From Sphingobacterium alkalisoli (GTDB taxonomy: Bacteria; Bacteroidota; Bacteroidia; Sphingobacteriales; Sphingobacteriaceae): DNA of 64,000 bases. This document shows positions 47,047 through 56,298 of this stretch, one piece after another. The DNA lies in assembly GCF_005049105.1 (NCBI RefSeq), contig NZ_SUKA01000002.1, positions 805,723-869,722 on the forward strand, in the 5' to 3' direction. Each line of letters begins with the position of its first letter. Positions within the stretch are counted from its first letter, which is position 1. A model generated the notes under the pieces. It was not told the origin of the DNA. It worked only from the letters and a program-made list of their open reading frames with translations, and made no database searches. The position numbers were made by a program, and so were the translations under genes.

Positions 47047-47877
47047 TTACATAGACTTTTCGGCTACAATGGATATACCAACTTCTTGGCGAAAGGTCTT
47101 CGGGGAGACACCAACCTCTTTTTTGAAATATCTGCTGAAATAAAATTCATCCTCAAATCCCAGCTCTGCGGAGATCTCTTTAATATTTTTATTGGTAAGA
47201 TGGAGTAGCCTTTTTGCTTCGAGTATTAAGCGTTCCTGAATAAGCTTTGAAGGCGCCTTTCCATAGTTTTTCTTTACTTTCTTGCTAAAGGCATTTACGG
47301 ATAGACCATGAAGATTTGCGTAGAAAACAACTGATTTTGACGAAGCAAAATGAGTGTCAAGCATCGTTCGGAAGTTAAAGATGTCCGGCTTTTTTAAAGA
47401 TTTTTCAATGGATTTTTGTGTAGATTGCTTTTCTTTACTGCATAAGGCAAGTATAAGCTGAAGGTATGTCCTTACAATCGCCAAATCATAATTCAGTATA
47501 ACATTTCCAAACTTTGCTATTTTATCAAAAAGCATCGTAATTTCATCAAAAAAATCATCTTCAACTGAAATGAAAGGCTTCTCATAAATATTATTGAAAA
47601 GGATGCCATTGCAGGCAACTTCCACTTTATGGTATTCGATGCAATAAAAGTCACCATGGAATTGGAGGATGCGAATGTTTTTTGAATCTCCAAAATTCCA
47701 ATTTAATAACTGATAAGGTGATAAAAAAAGTATATGCTTTCCATAGGTATCATGCGGATTAAAATCTATTGAAAAAGAAGCATTTCCGTCCACCATGACA
47801 ACGAAATAATAAGGTTCATTGAACTTTGGAAGGGACTCGCCAGTATTACAAACCGATATTTTGATAAATGAATCCAA
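47047..47877 (-). CDS. AraC-family transcriptional regulator
   Basis: 276 residues. Variable N-terminal sensor (about 1-165), then an AraC DNA-binding domain: LHGLSVNAFSKKVKKNYGKA, LLHLTNKNIKEISAELGFED and YFSRYFKKEVGVSPKTFRQE. Upstream of DUF417 on the same strand, so likely its regulator and possibly co-transcribed. Confidence 0.88.
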   Translation of the reverse strand: MDSFIKISVCNTGESLPKFNEPYYFVVMVDGNASFSIDFNPHDTYGKHILFLSPYQLLNWNFGDSKNIRILQFHGDFYCIEYHKVEVACNGILFNNIYEKPFISVEDDFFDEITMLFDKIAKFGNVILNYDLAIVRTYLQLILALCSKEKQSTQKSIEKSLKKPDIFNFRTMLDTHFASSKSVVFYANLHGLSVNAFSKKVKKNYGKAPSKLIQERLILEAKRLLHLTNKNIKEISAELGFEDEFYFSRYFKKEVGVSPKTFRQEVGISIVAEKSM

Positions 47878-48014
47878 AAGGCAGATATAAGATTGTTATT
47901 TTATAAATTCGTTCGTTTTGAAGATTGTTTCTATCTGGCTTAATACATATAATGTCTATTTTTAATCCCTATCTCTCAATCGCAACACCTTTTATGAAGC
48001 GTGATTTCTTATAT

Positions 48015-48866
48015 TTACAATGTTTCCAGCTGCAATGTCAGCTCCTTCATAGCAACAGGCAATTCAATAGCCATGTCGTCAAACCGACATTCTAGGGCAA
48101 TTTTTCCGGCGTAGCCAATCTTGCGCAGCGCCCGAAGGTACGGTCGGAAATCGTCGCCAGCGACACCGGGCGCGGTCCTGTTTTCCTTTTCGGCAATATC
48201 CACATGGTAGACGAATTCCCTGCCCGCCTCAATGATCCTTTCTGGGGATTCATTCTCCTTGAGCATATGATAAATATCTACCAATAGTTTGAAGTTTGGG
48301 TGGTTCACCCGTTTTGCGATGCCGTAGGCTTCCTCGACTGTATTGAACAGGTTGGTCTCTCCGCTGTTGAGGTTTTCCAGGCATATCACTACACCGTAAG
48401 ATGCTGCGAGCTTGGCCAGCTTACCTGCAAGACTAGTAAACTGTTCGATCGCCTCTTGCCGGTCGTAACCTTCGGGTACCCGACGGGATCCACCGCTACC
48501 GAAGACGACAATCCCGACTCCAGTTTTCTGGGCATGGGCAAACACATTTGCGGAATGGGAAAGGATACCATTATGATCTGCCTCAGGCCCGACGGCCTTG
48601 AGCGATCCGGGCAGGAAAACATTGCAGGCATAGACGGGAAGACTTTCGGTTAGCTTGAGGGAGTCAACCGGATCATTCGGTTTCAAATACTCCGACACGG
48701 TGGGTTGGATAAACAAAAAACCATGACGTGCTACAAGGTCGGTATCTTTCATCGATGCGCAGACACCCAGCTCCGGCCTGAAGAGCTGTTGCGCTATGCT
48801 ACTGGCCGATGTAAAAAAAACAGCGGCTAGCGTAACCATTCCCTTTAAAATTAATTTCATTTCCAT
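48015..48866 (-). CDS. Exported sugar phosphate isomerase/epimerase-like TIM-barrel protein
   Basis: Start placed at MEMKLILKG (48866), giving a Sec signal (VTLAAVFFTSASSIAQ); the frame is open further upstream into the neighbouring gene, but those residues are not signal-like. The xylose isomerase-like (AP endonuclease 2) barrel shows VICLENLNSGETNLF, LLVDIYHMLKENESP, FVYHVDIAEKENR and KIALECRFDD, with Glu/Asp/His metal ligands. Probably periplasmic and co-transcribed with the Tat oxidoreductase 10 nt upstream. In characterised Bacteroidota pathways, such pairs process 3-keto-glycosides; no DUF1080 hydrolase is present here. Confidence 0.85.
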   Translation of the reverse strand: MEMKLILKGMVTLAAVFFTSASSIAQQLFRPELGVCASMKDTDLVARHGFLFIQPTVSEYLKPNDPVDSLKLTESLPVYACNVFLPGSLKAVGPEADHNGILSHSANVFAHAQKTGVGIVVFGSGGSRRVPEGYDRQEAIEQFTSLAGKLAKLAASYGVVICLENLNSGETNLFNTVEEAYGIAKRVNHPNFKLLVDIYHMLKENESPERIIEAGREFVYHVDIAEKENRTAPGVAGDDFRPYLRALRKIGYAGKIALECRFDDMAIELPVAMKELTLQLETL

Positions 48867-48876
48867 GGATATTGCG

Positions 48877-50226
48877 TTAATATTTGAATACGTTCTGTCC
48901 TGCCATGACCTGCCTTGCCTTGGGGTCGAATGTAGCCCGTGTTCCTGTCCGGTATGCTGCATTGGCCATTATGCAGGCTACCGCGTGGTTGTAACCGGCC
49001 TCCACCGGCGCATTAGGGGTTTGGCGCGACCGGACGCAATCCATCCAGTTACGCATATGCGCATCCGTCAGGAAATCCCCTCCGGTATTTGCACCCGAAG
49101 CGGCCTGCACGTCGGGAAGCTTATATTCCTCCAATAGATTGGCTTTAAGTCCCATCGCCTTCGCTGCATCATTTTGAAGCCCACCAGTCGGTGTGACCCT
49201 GTTCTTGTCCAAATCAAGCATGCCCCCGTTGGAGTAGTACAGTTCCTTGGTATCTCCGGCCGAGTTGCTGAAGCGCGAGGAATAAACGACCTGGAAACCA
49301 TCCTCTTTACGATCCAGTGGTCCGTAATCAAATACGGCGGTCAACGTGTCGGCGTTGGTGCGTCCGTCCTTCCATAGGTATATCCCACCATTGGCCGTCA
49401 CGCCGCGAGGGTAGGCGAGGCCCGAGAACCAATGCACGGTGTCAATCTGGTGGGACATCCATTGACCAGGGATGCCGGATGAATAAGGCCAAAAAAGGCG
49501 GTATTCCAAGTATTTTCGGGGATCCCAGGCCTCGAAGGGCCGGTTTATTAAAAAGCGCTTCCAGTCCGTATCGGATTCACGGATGGAAGACGTAAGTGCA
49601 GGGAGGCGCCATCTGCCCGGCTGGTTTACGTTCCAGCACATCTCGACCATCACAATATCGCCGAACCGTCCGGAGCGAATATAGTCATTGGCCGCATGGT
49701 AGTTTCCCCCGCTTCGACGTTGTGAGCCGATCTGCACGATGATATCGCTAGCCTTGACTGCATCGAGTGCCCTATTTGCGTCGTCCATTGTTTCGGCGAA
49801 AGGTTTCTCGCAATAGGCATCCTTGCCGGCTTTCGCCGCCTCAGTCAGGTGGAAGGCGTGTTGGAAATCTGCTGTGCTGATGATCACTGCATCGATGTCC
49901 GCACGGTCATACAGCTCGTCGTTATTGCGGCATAGCGCGACATCGCCTCCTGTCTTTTCGCGGATATAGGCAGCTCCTTCTTTGCGCCGCCTGTCCCATA
50001 TATCCGACAAGGCGACAAATTCAAAATCGAGCGCCTTGGCGTGGCTATTAAATGCAGGAAGCAACGAATGCTTGAATCGGTTCGAAAACCCGACAATACC
50101 CACGCGCACCCGGTCGTTTGCGCCGAGGATCTTGCTGTAGCTCTTTGCACTCATTCCAAGTCCGCCGATGGTTAATCCAATAGCGGAAAGGGTGCTCTTC
50201 TTAATGAAGTCTCTTCTGCTTTCCAT
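48877..50226 (-). CDS. Tat-exported Gfo/Idh/MocA oxidoreductase
   Basis: 449 residues. Twin-arginine signal MESRRDFIKKSTLSAIGL. Rossmann domain VRVGIVGFSNRFKHSLLPAF and the family EKPFAET motif (DAYCEKPFAETMDDAN), then a long C-terminal domain (MSHQIDTVHWFSGLAYPRGV) with the His/Asp pair typical of the family. Sister in location to the enzyme at 11.5 kb but of a longer subgroup. First gene of a two-gene operon with the TIM-barrel protein. GC is visibly higher than the flanks, suggesting acquisition. Confidence 0.88.
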   Translation of the reverse strand: MESRRDFIKKSTLSAIGLTIGGLGMSAKSYSKILGANDRVRVGIVGFSNRFKHSLLPAFNSHAKALDFEFVALSDIWDRRRKEGAAYIREKTGGDVALCRNNDELYDRADIDAVIISTADFQHAFHLTEAAKAGKDAYCEKPFAETMDDANRALDAVKASDIIVQIGSQRRSGGNYHAANDYIRSGRFGDIVMVEMCWNVNQPGRWRLPALTSSIRESDTDWKRFLINRPFEAWDPRKYLEYRLFWPYSSGIPGQWMSHQIDTVHWFSGLAYPRGVTANGGIYLWKDGRTNADTLTAVFDYGPLDRKEDGFQVVYSSRFSNSAGDTKELYYSNGGMLDLDKNRVTPTGGLQNDAAKAMGLKANLLEEYKLPDVQAASGANTGGDFLTDAHMRNWMDCVRSRQTPNAPVEAGYNHAVACIMANAAYRTGTRATFDPKARQVMAGQNVFKY

Positions 50227-50684
50227 AATAAGATATATTTGTGCTATTTTTTTAATTTAAGTTTAATAGCGTTTACAATTAGCAATCGTAAAGCTATTCT
50301 TTTTTTTGCAAACAGTGATGCTCTCTGCGTAACAAAAGCATTGATTTACATTGGTTTGAATTGTGTTTCTGTAGCGGATCATAGGCGCATTGATAAATTA
50401 CTATTGAAAAGGAATATATATATTTATCTAAGCAAAGATTTATATGGAAAGTATATAGGCTTATAATTACGTAATGTTTCGTCTGCTTTATTCCCATTGA
50501 GACCATTGTTTTTGGATTTCTTCATTTGCTCTGTATGATATCGTGTCCGGATTTTACTGTATTTTTCCGACCGTCCATTATCGAATTTAGTTAGTGATAG
50601 AAATTGGTTTCTGACATAGTCCGGAAATGCTTCACTCTTTTTCATAAAGAAATACGCATATATTCATTGATACCTTGTAGGAGC
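50227..50684. other. 458-nt region with one uncertain small ORF
   Basis: AT-rich and unlike the GC-rich gene before it. A 73-codon minus-strand ORF (50424-50645; basic, starts MKKSEAFPDYVRNQFLSLTK) is the only candidate; I recognise no family and it may be chance or a remnant. No hairpins of note. Confidence 0.4.
50424..50645 (-). CDS. Uncertain small basic ORF
   Basis: 73 residues, Lys/Arg/Asn-rich, soluble, no recognised domain. Kept only because the first 55 residues have protein-like composition; it lies downstream of SemiSWEET on the same strand with a 39-nt gap. Confidence 0.2.
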   Translation of the reverse strand: MKKSEAFPDYVRNQFLSLTKFDNGRSEKYSKIRTRYHTEQMKKSKNNGLNGNKADETLRNYKPIYFPYKSLLR

Positions 50685-50942
50685 CTATGTACGCTCTCTA
50701 TAGAAAAAATAATAGGTCAATAATGTGGCATTGACGAGAACAGAAAAAGCATTGGATAGAATAATGGGCCATTCTTTCAGCAACACGCCGTAAACCACCC
50801 ACATCGATACACCTCCTAACAAAATAGTAATCATAATCGGAGAGAGGTTTGCTACATCTTTTTCCTTTATCACTTTAATTAACTGAGGAACCATCGAAAT
50901 GGAGGTCAATATTCCGGCTATGATTCCAATTACGATTTCCAT
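50685..50942 (-). CDS. SemiSWEET-type sugar transporter
   Basis: 85 residues from the Met at 50942 (a 33-codon longer frame adds non-membrane residues and is unlikely). One triple-helix bundle: IIAGILTSISMVPQLIKVIK with the PQ motif, ILLGGVSMWVVYGVLL and FSVLVNATLLTYYFFY. Bacterial SemiSWEETs dimerise to form a sugar pore, typically for glucose or sucrose. Specificity cannot be read. Confidence 0.9.
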   Translation of the reverse strand: MEIVIGIIAGILTSISMVPQLIKVIKEKDVANLSPIMITILLGGVSMWVVYGVLLKEWPIILSNAFSVLVNATLLTYYFFYRERT

Positions 50943-51220
50943 GCGACTAGATTTATTTTGTGTTTTATTAAGATAAATTGATATACTCTCCCCTTGAAAA
51001 ACGCTGTGAGAATGTACGTAGCATTTAACTGTGCTATACAAACACGTCGAGTACCAATCTTGTTTCGAATTGGAATATCGGGGATTGAAATAGGGTATAA
51101 ATATCGATTAGGTAAGTAGTTATGTTGTTAACTTGACTATTACTACCTTAATTATTCGTAAGTAAACTTTTGTTTCCATAGATTGTTCAAGTTCAATATA
51201 ATCACTATATCATTAGAACG

Positions 51221-51931
51221 ATGGAAACGAAAAATATTTTGATGTTACTCACAGCGCACCGGTATATGGAAGATACCCAGAGCGAAACGGGTGTGTGGTT
51301 AGGCGAATTTACCGATCCATATTATATTTTCCTTGACGCGGGGTGCAAGGTTACACTTGTTACTATACAGGGAGGAGAGCCTCCTATTGACCCGATGAGC
51401 AAATTAACGGAACATATTACCGCTTCCAATAGGAGGTTCTTAGCCGATAAGGAAGCACAGTTCCATCTTCAAAATACACTGGCCTTACAAAATGTAATTC
51501 CCGATCCTTTTGACGGTCTGTTCATTCCCGGAGGTCATGGCCCTTTATGGGATCTGGCAAGAAGTTTGGAATCCGGTCGTCTTATCCTGGAGTTTTATAA
51601 GCAGAGGAAACCGATCGCGGCTCTGTGTCATGGCCCAGCCGCGTTCTTAATGGCAGCTAAGCTTGATCCAAGCTTTTTATTGGGAAAGAAAGTAACTTCC
51701 TTCACCAATACCGAGGAAGCATTGGTGGCGCGAAAAAATAATATCCCTTACGAATTGGAGACTGTGCTAAAGGCTAGAGGTGCTGAATTTACATCGGCGA
51801 CGCTACCTTTTACGGCTCATGTCGAAATAGATGGGGATCTGATCACAGGACAGAATCCATTATCCGCCAGGCAAACGGCTACGTCGCTCTTGGAACGTAT
51901 CGCAGAAAAGGAAGCTAGTTTAGGTTTTTAA
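51221..51931 (+). CDS. DJ-1/PfpI (type 1 glutamine amidotransferase-like) protein
   Basis: 236 residues. The Glu of the catalytic pocket lies in GVWLGEFTDPYY, FIPGGHGPLWDL is the flavodoxin-like nucleophile-elbow approach, and the nucleophile Cys is in ALCHGPAAFLMA. Closest in layout to the Hsp31/glyoxalase III-like subgroup, which detoxifies methylglyoxal or acts as a chaperone. Monocistronic. Confidence 0.9.
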   Translation: METKNILMLLTAHRYMEDTQSETGVWLGEFTDPYYIFLDAGCKVTLVTIQGGEPPIDPMSKLTEHITASNRRFLADKEAQFHLQNTLALQNVIPDPFDGLFIPGGHGPLWDLARSLESGRLILEFYKQRKPIAALCHGPAAFLMAAKLDPSFLLGKKVTSFTNTEEALVARKNNIPYELETVLKARGAEFTSATLPFTAHVEIDGDLITGQNPLSARQTATSLLERIAEKEASLGF

Positions 51932-52166
51932 TTTAATAATTTAATATATACACCTTATCGGCTGATCATCCGGTCCCATTTTACTTGGTAAAATAATTGC
52001 GCCTACACCCGCCGTAAGATCTAGACCTATTCCACGCATCCAGATATTTGGTTTGCTTTAGCCTTTCTGGTAAAAAAAAAATATAAATGCGATTGTACCT
52101 GAATCTTATAAGATAGTTTGGTTTAAGGCATAGATATTGTTATATCTTAATTATAAAACTAGAATC

Positions 52167-52352
52167 ATGAATGTAAAACGTACTTTTGGAACTGTTCTCA
52201 CTATTTTAGGTACTATTGGTTTGATTTACGCAGGATATGAATTGATCAATAAAAGTACCGCTTATACGTCCCTTGCTGTTGTAGGCGTAATCGCGCTGAT
52301 CTTTTTTTTCTCAGGAATTGGTTTAGTGAAAAACACAAAAGATGAAGCGTAA
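52167..52352 (+). CDS. Small two-helix membrane protein
   Basis: 61 residues from ATG 52167 (10-codon longer reading from 52137 is less likely). Two hydrophobic helices (TFGTVLTILGTIGLIYAGYE and AVVGVIALIFFFSGIGLV) and a charged tail KNTKDEA. This short-protein type is common in Bacteroidota; function unknown. Confidence 0.7.
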   Translation: MNVKRTFGTVLTILGTIGLIYAGYELINKSTAYTSLAVVGVIALIFFFSGIGLVKNTKDEA

Positions 52353-52441
52353 TTTGTAGAGCAGAACTAGTAAAGATTATTGCGATCCAGGAGTTTCGCG
52401 CTGCCGAATGCAACCATGAAGCATACAGATCATCCAATTTA

Positions 52442-52816
52442 TCAAATTGCAATTCCGCTTCCGCCGACTACTTTTATACCCTCTTTAAATTTTTTCCAGA
52501 AACGGATATAGCGGTATTGGGCTTCAAAAGGTTCAGCATTGTAGCTACCCATTATCTTCATTGATACTATGATGACGGCCATATCTTCGATGATATTGAG
52601 CGCTTCAATTTGGGGGGTAATTGTGTTAATCTTTAATGTCCCATCTCGATATGTTCTCAAATCAATTTCTTTGGTTATTACATCGCCGCTTGGAATGACG
52701 AACAGCAAGTCATCGTGTAGCAATTCTTCAAGCGTGTTGATATTACTTTCGGTGATTGCTTCGTACAGTCTATTTTCCTGTTCTATAATTTCATTTTTGG
52801 TGATAAGTGTTTCCAT
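52442..52816 (-). CDS. NTF2-like / DUF4440 protein
   Basis: 124 residues with the cone-shaped NTF2 pattern: ENRLYEAITESNINTLEELL, DDLLFVIPSGDVITKEIDL, then a beta-rich second half ending RYIRFWKKFKEGIKVVGGSG. Proteins of this family are small-molecule binding enzymes or immunity-type partners; role unknown. Confidence 0.82.
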   Translation of the reverse strand: METLITKNEIIEQENRLYEAITESNINTLEELLHDDLLFVIPSGDVITKEIDLRTYRDGTLKINTITPQIEALNIIEDMAVIIVSMKIMGSYNAEPFEAQYRYIRFWKKFKEGIKVVGGSGIAI

Positions 52817-52984
52817 AATTTATCTGCTTGCTGTTCCGATTAAGTCAAAGATAGTGCATTTATTTTTACGACGACTTCTTATGCAATTCCGATGTAACGA
52901 ATAAATGGTTATACATGGTTGTGGTACGGAGTTAGTTGCAGTAATAAAAGAAATGATTTGAAACACAGATTTTACATCGTTGCC

Positions 52985-53599
52985 TTAACGGGACTTTGTC
53001 AATTCGTTAATAACGGTTTTAAGTTGTATCAGACCCTTCTCAACATTATTGAGATTTTCGGAATACTTTTTATCATTTTTATCCGCCTGCTGTTTCAACA
53101 GCTGGAGCGATAGACTTATTCCCAAAATGGGATTTTTCAGGTCGTGGGCAATGGTATCCAGTGAGAGTTTATGCACTGCGATCAGTTCTTCCTGCGCCTT
53201 AATATTGCTGATATCAACGAACGTAATAATAGCGCCATCCGTTCTATTTTCTTTCCTTAAAAAGTAAGGTAGGATATTGAGCTGATACCAACGTTTGTCA
53301 GTAGTTTGAATTTCTTTTTCAAATATCTTACCCCTTTCGATCACTGCTTTGATATTACTGATGATGGGGGGATATTTGAAATGATTTGCAATATTTTTTA
53401 GGGGAAGCCCGGCGAAATTCTGTTTAAGCGAAAAATGTTTCATAGCCGGCGTTGTAAACTTCCGGAGTACCAGATTTGCATCCACGTAAAGTTGTGGAAT
53501 AATAGTATTGCTGAAATAATTTTCCAGCTCTTCATTAATGTCAATTAGCGTATGCATTCGTTCAATCTTACTTTTCATAGGCCTGATAAAGAATTTCAA
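52985..53599 (-). CDS. PAS + HisKA protein lacking the kinase ATPase domain
   Basis: 204 residues. A PAS-type sensor (about 25-140, like the PAS domain of CheR-associated kinases; QLYVDANLVLRKFTTPAM, FVDISNIKAQEELIAVHK) joined to a dimerisation/phospho-acceptor helix LDTIAHDLKNPILGISLSLQ (His in AHDLKNP). The ORF ends just after the HisKA helix pair. No HATPase motif is found in any frame downstream. So it is either a truncated kinase or a stand-alone phosphoacceptor protein. Confidence 0.8.
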   Translation of the reverse strand: MKFFIRPMKSKIERMHTLIDINEELENYFSNTIIPQLYVDANLVLRKFTTPAMKHFSLKQNFAGLPLKNIANHFKYPPIISNIKAVIERGKIFEKEIQTTDKRWYQLNILPYFLRKENRTDGAIITFVDISNIKAQEELIAVHKLSLDTIAHDLKNPILGISLSLQLLKQQADKNDKKYSENLNNVEKGLIQLKTVINELTKSR

Positions 53600-53851
53600 T
53601 ATGGCACAATATGCTAATATACTATATAACGGAATTTGACGTATTTTGTTTTATAGATTCCGTATTTATCTTAAGTCCTACCGTATTTTATGGGGTTAAC
53701 AATGTATATTTCTCGAGTAGATTATGAAACAGCCAATACTGAATGTAAGCGGACGTCATTGTTTCAGAATTCTCGACGGATCATGTGGAGCATGTCGCTA
53801 TGATATTTAAATTATGATTCGGCTGTGAGTGCGGAAGTAGTCTCTTCATTA

Positions 53852-54748
53852 TCAATTAAATGCCTGTCGGAATTCAAGAGGTGACAAACTGGTTTTCTTC
53901 TTAAATAGCGTACTAAACGATTGCGCATGCTCAAAGCCAAATGTATAAGCAATTTCGCTTACAGATAAATTTGTCGTCGACAGTTTTTCCTTCGCCTTTT
54001 CAATCACACGCTGGTGTATATGCTGCTGTGTATTTTGTCCGGTATGCATGCGCAGTAGATCGCTGAGATAGTTAGGAGACAGGTTCATGAGTTCGGCCAT
54101 GCGTTGTACCGTTAACAGTTCGGGTTGCGTTGTCGTACTGCCGTCAAAATATTTCTCAATAAGAAGTTCAAATTTGGCAAGCAGTTGATTATTGTGGTTT
54201 TTCCGGGTAATAAACTGCCGCTCGTAAAATCGATTCGAATAATTGAGCAACAACTCGATTTGCGATAAGATGATTTCCTGCGTATATTTATCAATATGCA
54301 GGCATTCCTTATCGATCTTGTTCAATATGGTAATCAAATCATCCTCTTCGTCAGCAGAAAGATGCAGCGCCTCATTTACGGCGTAAGAGAAGAAGTTGTA
54401 ATCGCTGATATTGCGTGCTAGCGGATGGGATAGCAAAAAGTCGGGATGGAAAATTAGCAGATAGCCCGATCCGCATTCTACAGTGTTCAGATCCAGGTAT
54501 TGCACCTGGTTAGGTGCAGTAAAGCTCAGTACCCCCTTATCATAATCATAATGTTGCTGACCATATCGTATTTTACCTTTTGCATCCCTTTTAAGGGCAA
54601 CACAATAAAATCTATTTACAAAGCCTTTCCATACATCATCTTCCATGAAAATACTTTCGGCGAGGTTAATCACGCTTACCAATGGATGGCGTGGCTCGGG
54701 CAGAGAGAGTAATTGGTGAAATTCTGATATTGACCTGATAGCATTCAT
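53852..54748 (-). CDS. AraC-family transcriptional regulator
   Basis: 298 residues. Cupin-like N-domain (about 20-190), DNA-binding C-domain with MAELMNLSPNYLSDLLRMHT and the signature FGFEHAQSFSTLFKKKTSLS. Same layout as the regulator at 22.4 kb. It follows the aldo/keto reductase gene on the same strand (72-nt gap) and probably regulates it. Confidence 0.9.
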   Translation of the reverse strand: MNAIRSISEFHQLLSLPEPRHPLVSVINLAESIFMEDDVWKGFVNRFYCVALKRDAKGKIRYGQQHYDYDKGVLSFTAPNQVQYLDLNTVECGSGYLLIFHPDFLLSHPLARNISDYNFFSYAVNEALHLSADEEDDLITILNKIDKECLHIDKYTQEIILSQIELLLNYSNRFYERQFITRKNHNNQLLAKFELLIEKYFDGSTTTQPELLTVQRMAELMNLSPNYLSDLLRMHTGQNTQQHIHQRVIEKAKEKLSTTNLSVSEIAYTFGFEHAQSFSTLFKKKTSLSPLEFRQAFN

Positions 54749-54820
54749 AGTACTAATTTAGACATTTTAATGTACATAGTAGCAGTTGCATCTTTAAAAT
54801 GCAACGCTACATAAAATACG

Positions 54821-55825
54821 CTAATCGATGAGCCCCATACTAAAATCATCGTATGGGTTGCCGGTGTCGGTACCCAATGGTACAATGTTTTCGAGTTTTG
54901 ATACATCAGCTTCGTTTAATTCGATTTCGGTGGCTGCTATGTTTTGCTCTAGATATTTTCTTCGTTTCGTACCAGGTATGGGTAAGATACCTTTGTTTAT
55001 GATCCAAGCCAGTGCCAACTGTGTTGTGGTTATGTCTTTCTCTTCGGCCATGGCCTCAATTGCTTTAACCAGCTCAATATTCTTGTAAAAATGAGGCTCC
55101 TGAAAACGTGGAATTGCGCGGCGAAAATCATTTTCCGGCAAGTCATCTATGGTTCGGATCTGGCCGGATAGAAAGCCGCGACCTAACGGGGAATAAGCCA
55201 CAAACCCTATCCCAAGTTCATGTAAGGTATTCAATATGCCACGTTCCTCTACTGTACGCTCAAATAATGAATATTCACTTTGTACCGCCGTAATCGGGTG
55301 AACCGCGTGCGCTCTTTTTATAGTTTCTGAAGATACTTCTGATAGTCCGAGATAACCCACCTTTCCTTCCTTTACCAGCTCACTCATCGCCTCGATGGTT
55401 TCTTCGATGGGGGTGTTTTTATCAAGTCGGTGCATGTAGTACAGATCGATATAGTCAGTGTTGAGGTTTTTTAGCGAACGCTCCACCGCTTTTTTAACAT
55501 ATTCTTTTTTACCATTTATGGCCCAGGTCACTTTGTCGCTGTCATCTATCTCCCAGCCAAATTTTGTCGCGATAATATATTTATTCCTATTACCATCTAT
55601 TGCTTTAGCAATCAACTGCTCATTTTTGAAAGGGCCGTATAAATCCGCAGTATCTAAAAAATTGCCGCCTAATTCGAGCGACCGTTGAATCGTGGCAATA
55701 GCTTCTTTCTCATCAGCCTCGCCATACATGTTTCCTCCCTCAAAACCTGTCATACCCATGCAGCCCAATCCTATACTAGGTACAGCAAAACCCTCGCTTC
55801 CTAAATTTATTTTCTTCATTACCAT
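54821..55825 (-). CDS. Aldo/keto reductase
   Basis: Start at MVMKKINLG (55825) with a longer open frame upstream being non-coding-like; about 334 residues. VPSIGLGCMGMTGFEGGNMY, catalytic Asp/Tyr in DTADLYGPFKNE, Lys in ATKFGWEID, His in YYMHRLDK, and the C-terminal cofactor loop IPIPGTKRRKYLEQNI. Similar to the YafB/AKR11-like group. Paired with the downstream AraC regulator. Confidence 0.92.
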   Translation of the reverse strand: MVMKKINLGSEGFAVPSIGLGCMGMTGFEGGNMYGEADEKEAIATIQRSLELGGNFLDTADLYGPFKNEQLIAKAIDGNRNKYIIATKFGWEIDDSDKVTWAINGKKEYVKKAVERSLKNLNTDYIDLYYMHRLDKNTPIEETIEAMSELVKEGKVGYLGLSEVSSETIKRAHAVHPITAVQSEYSLFERTVEERGILNTLHELGIGFVAYSPLGRGFLSGQIRTIDDLPENDFRRAIPRFQEPHFYKNIELVKAIEAMAEEKDITTTQLALAWIINKGILPIPGTKRRKYLEQNIAATEIELNEADVSKLENIVPLGTDTGNPYDDFSMGLID

Positions 55826-56298
55826 ACTATTAAATTTTGATAGGTCAAAGTTCGCTAAGAACATTTTCATAGGTGTATGCAAAGCCCTGAAAGATGTATG
55901 CAAATCAAGGATAGCTAAATATATATTAAATCTAACTCTCTTCAGTTCAATCTTTTTTTTGAAAAAATCAGCCTATTGGTTAACTTTGCCTCAATTCTTG
56001 ATTTATTAATCTTTTAAGCATCAAAGAATCATGACAGCGCAAATTTACATATCGCCCCTTTCGCTCATTGCCTAACAAGGCAGTCAAACACCTGTTTTTT
56101 TATTGATTAAGCAGTTGCATACATAATTATGCTGGTCGTTTTTTGCTGCCTTCAAATTCTTGGTATTTTCTGAGCACCTATAAAAGGGTATATCCTTCCA
56201 CAAGGGTGATCGCATCAGACAACAAATTCAACAAATTTTAATAACATACTCGGCGACAGCTTTAACGCTTTCCCGAGTTTAGATAAATAAGAACCCAT
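55826..56298. other. Intergenic region with the rtcB promoter
   Basis: Contains the exact promoter at 55959-55988 and about 300 nt of leader. The leader has one short ATG ORF (14 codons, 56030) and a weak ACTCGG/CCGAGT hairpin near 56248-56278. No other gene. Confidence 0.5.
55959..55988 (+). promoter_or_regulatory. Bacteroidota promoter, probably for rtcB
   Basis: TTG (55959-55961), 19 nt, TAACTTTG (55981-55988), an exact match. It gives an unusually long leader of about 300 nt before rtcB. Confidence 0.75.

Noticed and set aside
48866..48962. Upstream extension of the TIM-barrel ORF
   Set aside because: Overlaps the oxidoreductase end and removes the Sec signal from the N-terminus; the start at 48866 is better.
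53600..53851. Gap between the PAS-HisKA protein and the AraC gene
   Set aside because: Searched for a kinase ATPase domain or terminator; nothing found.
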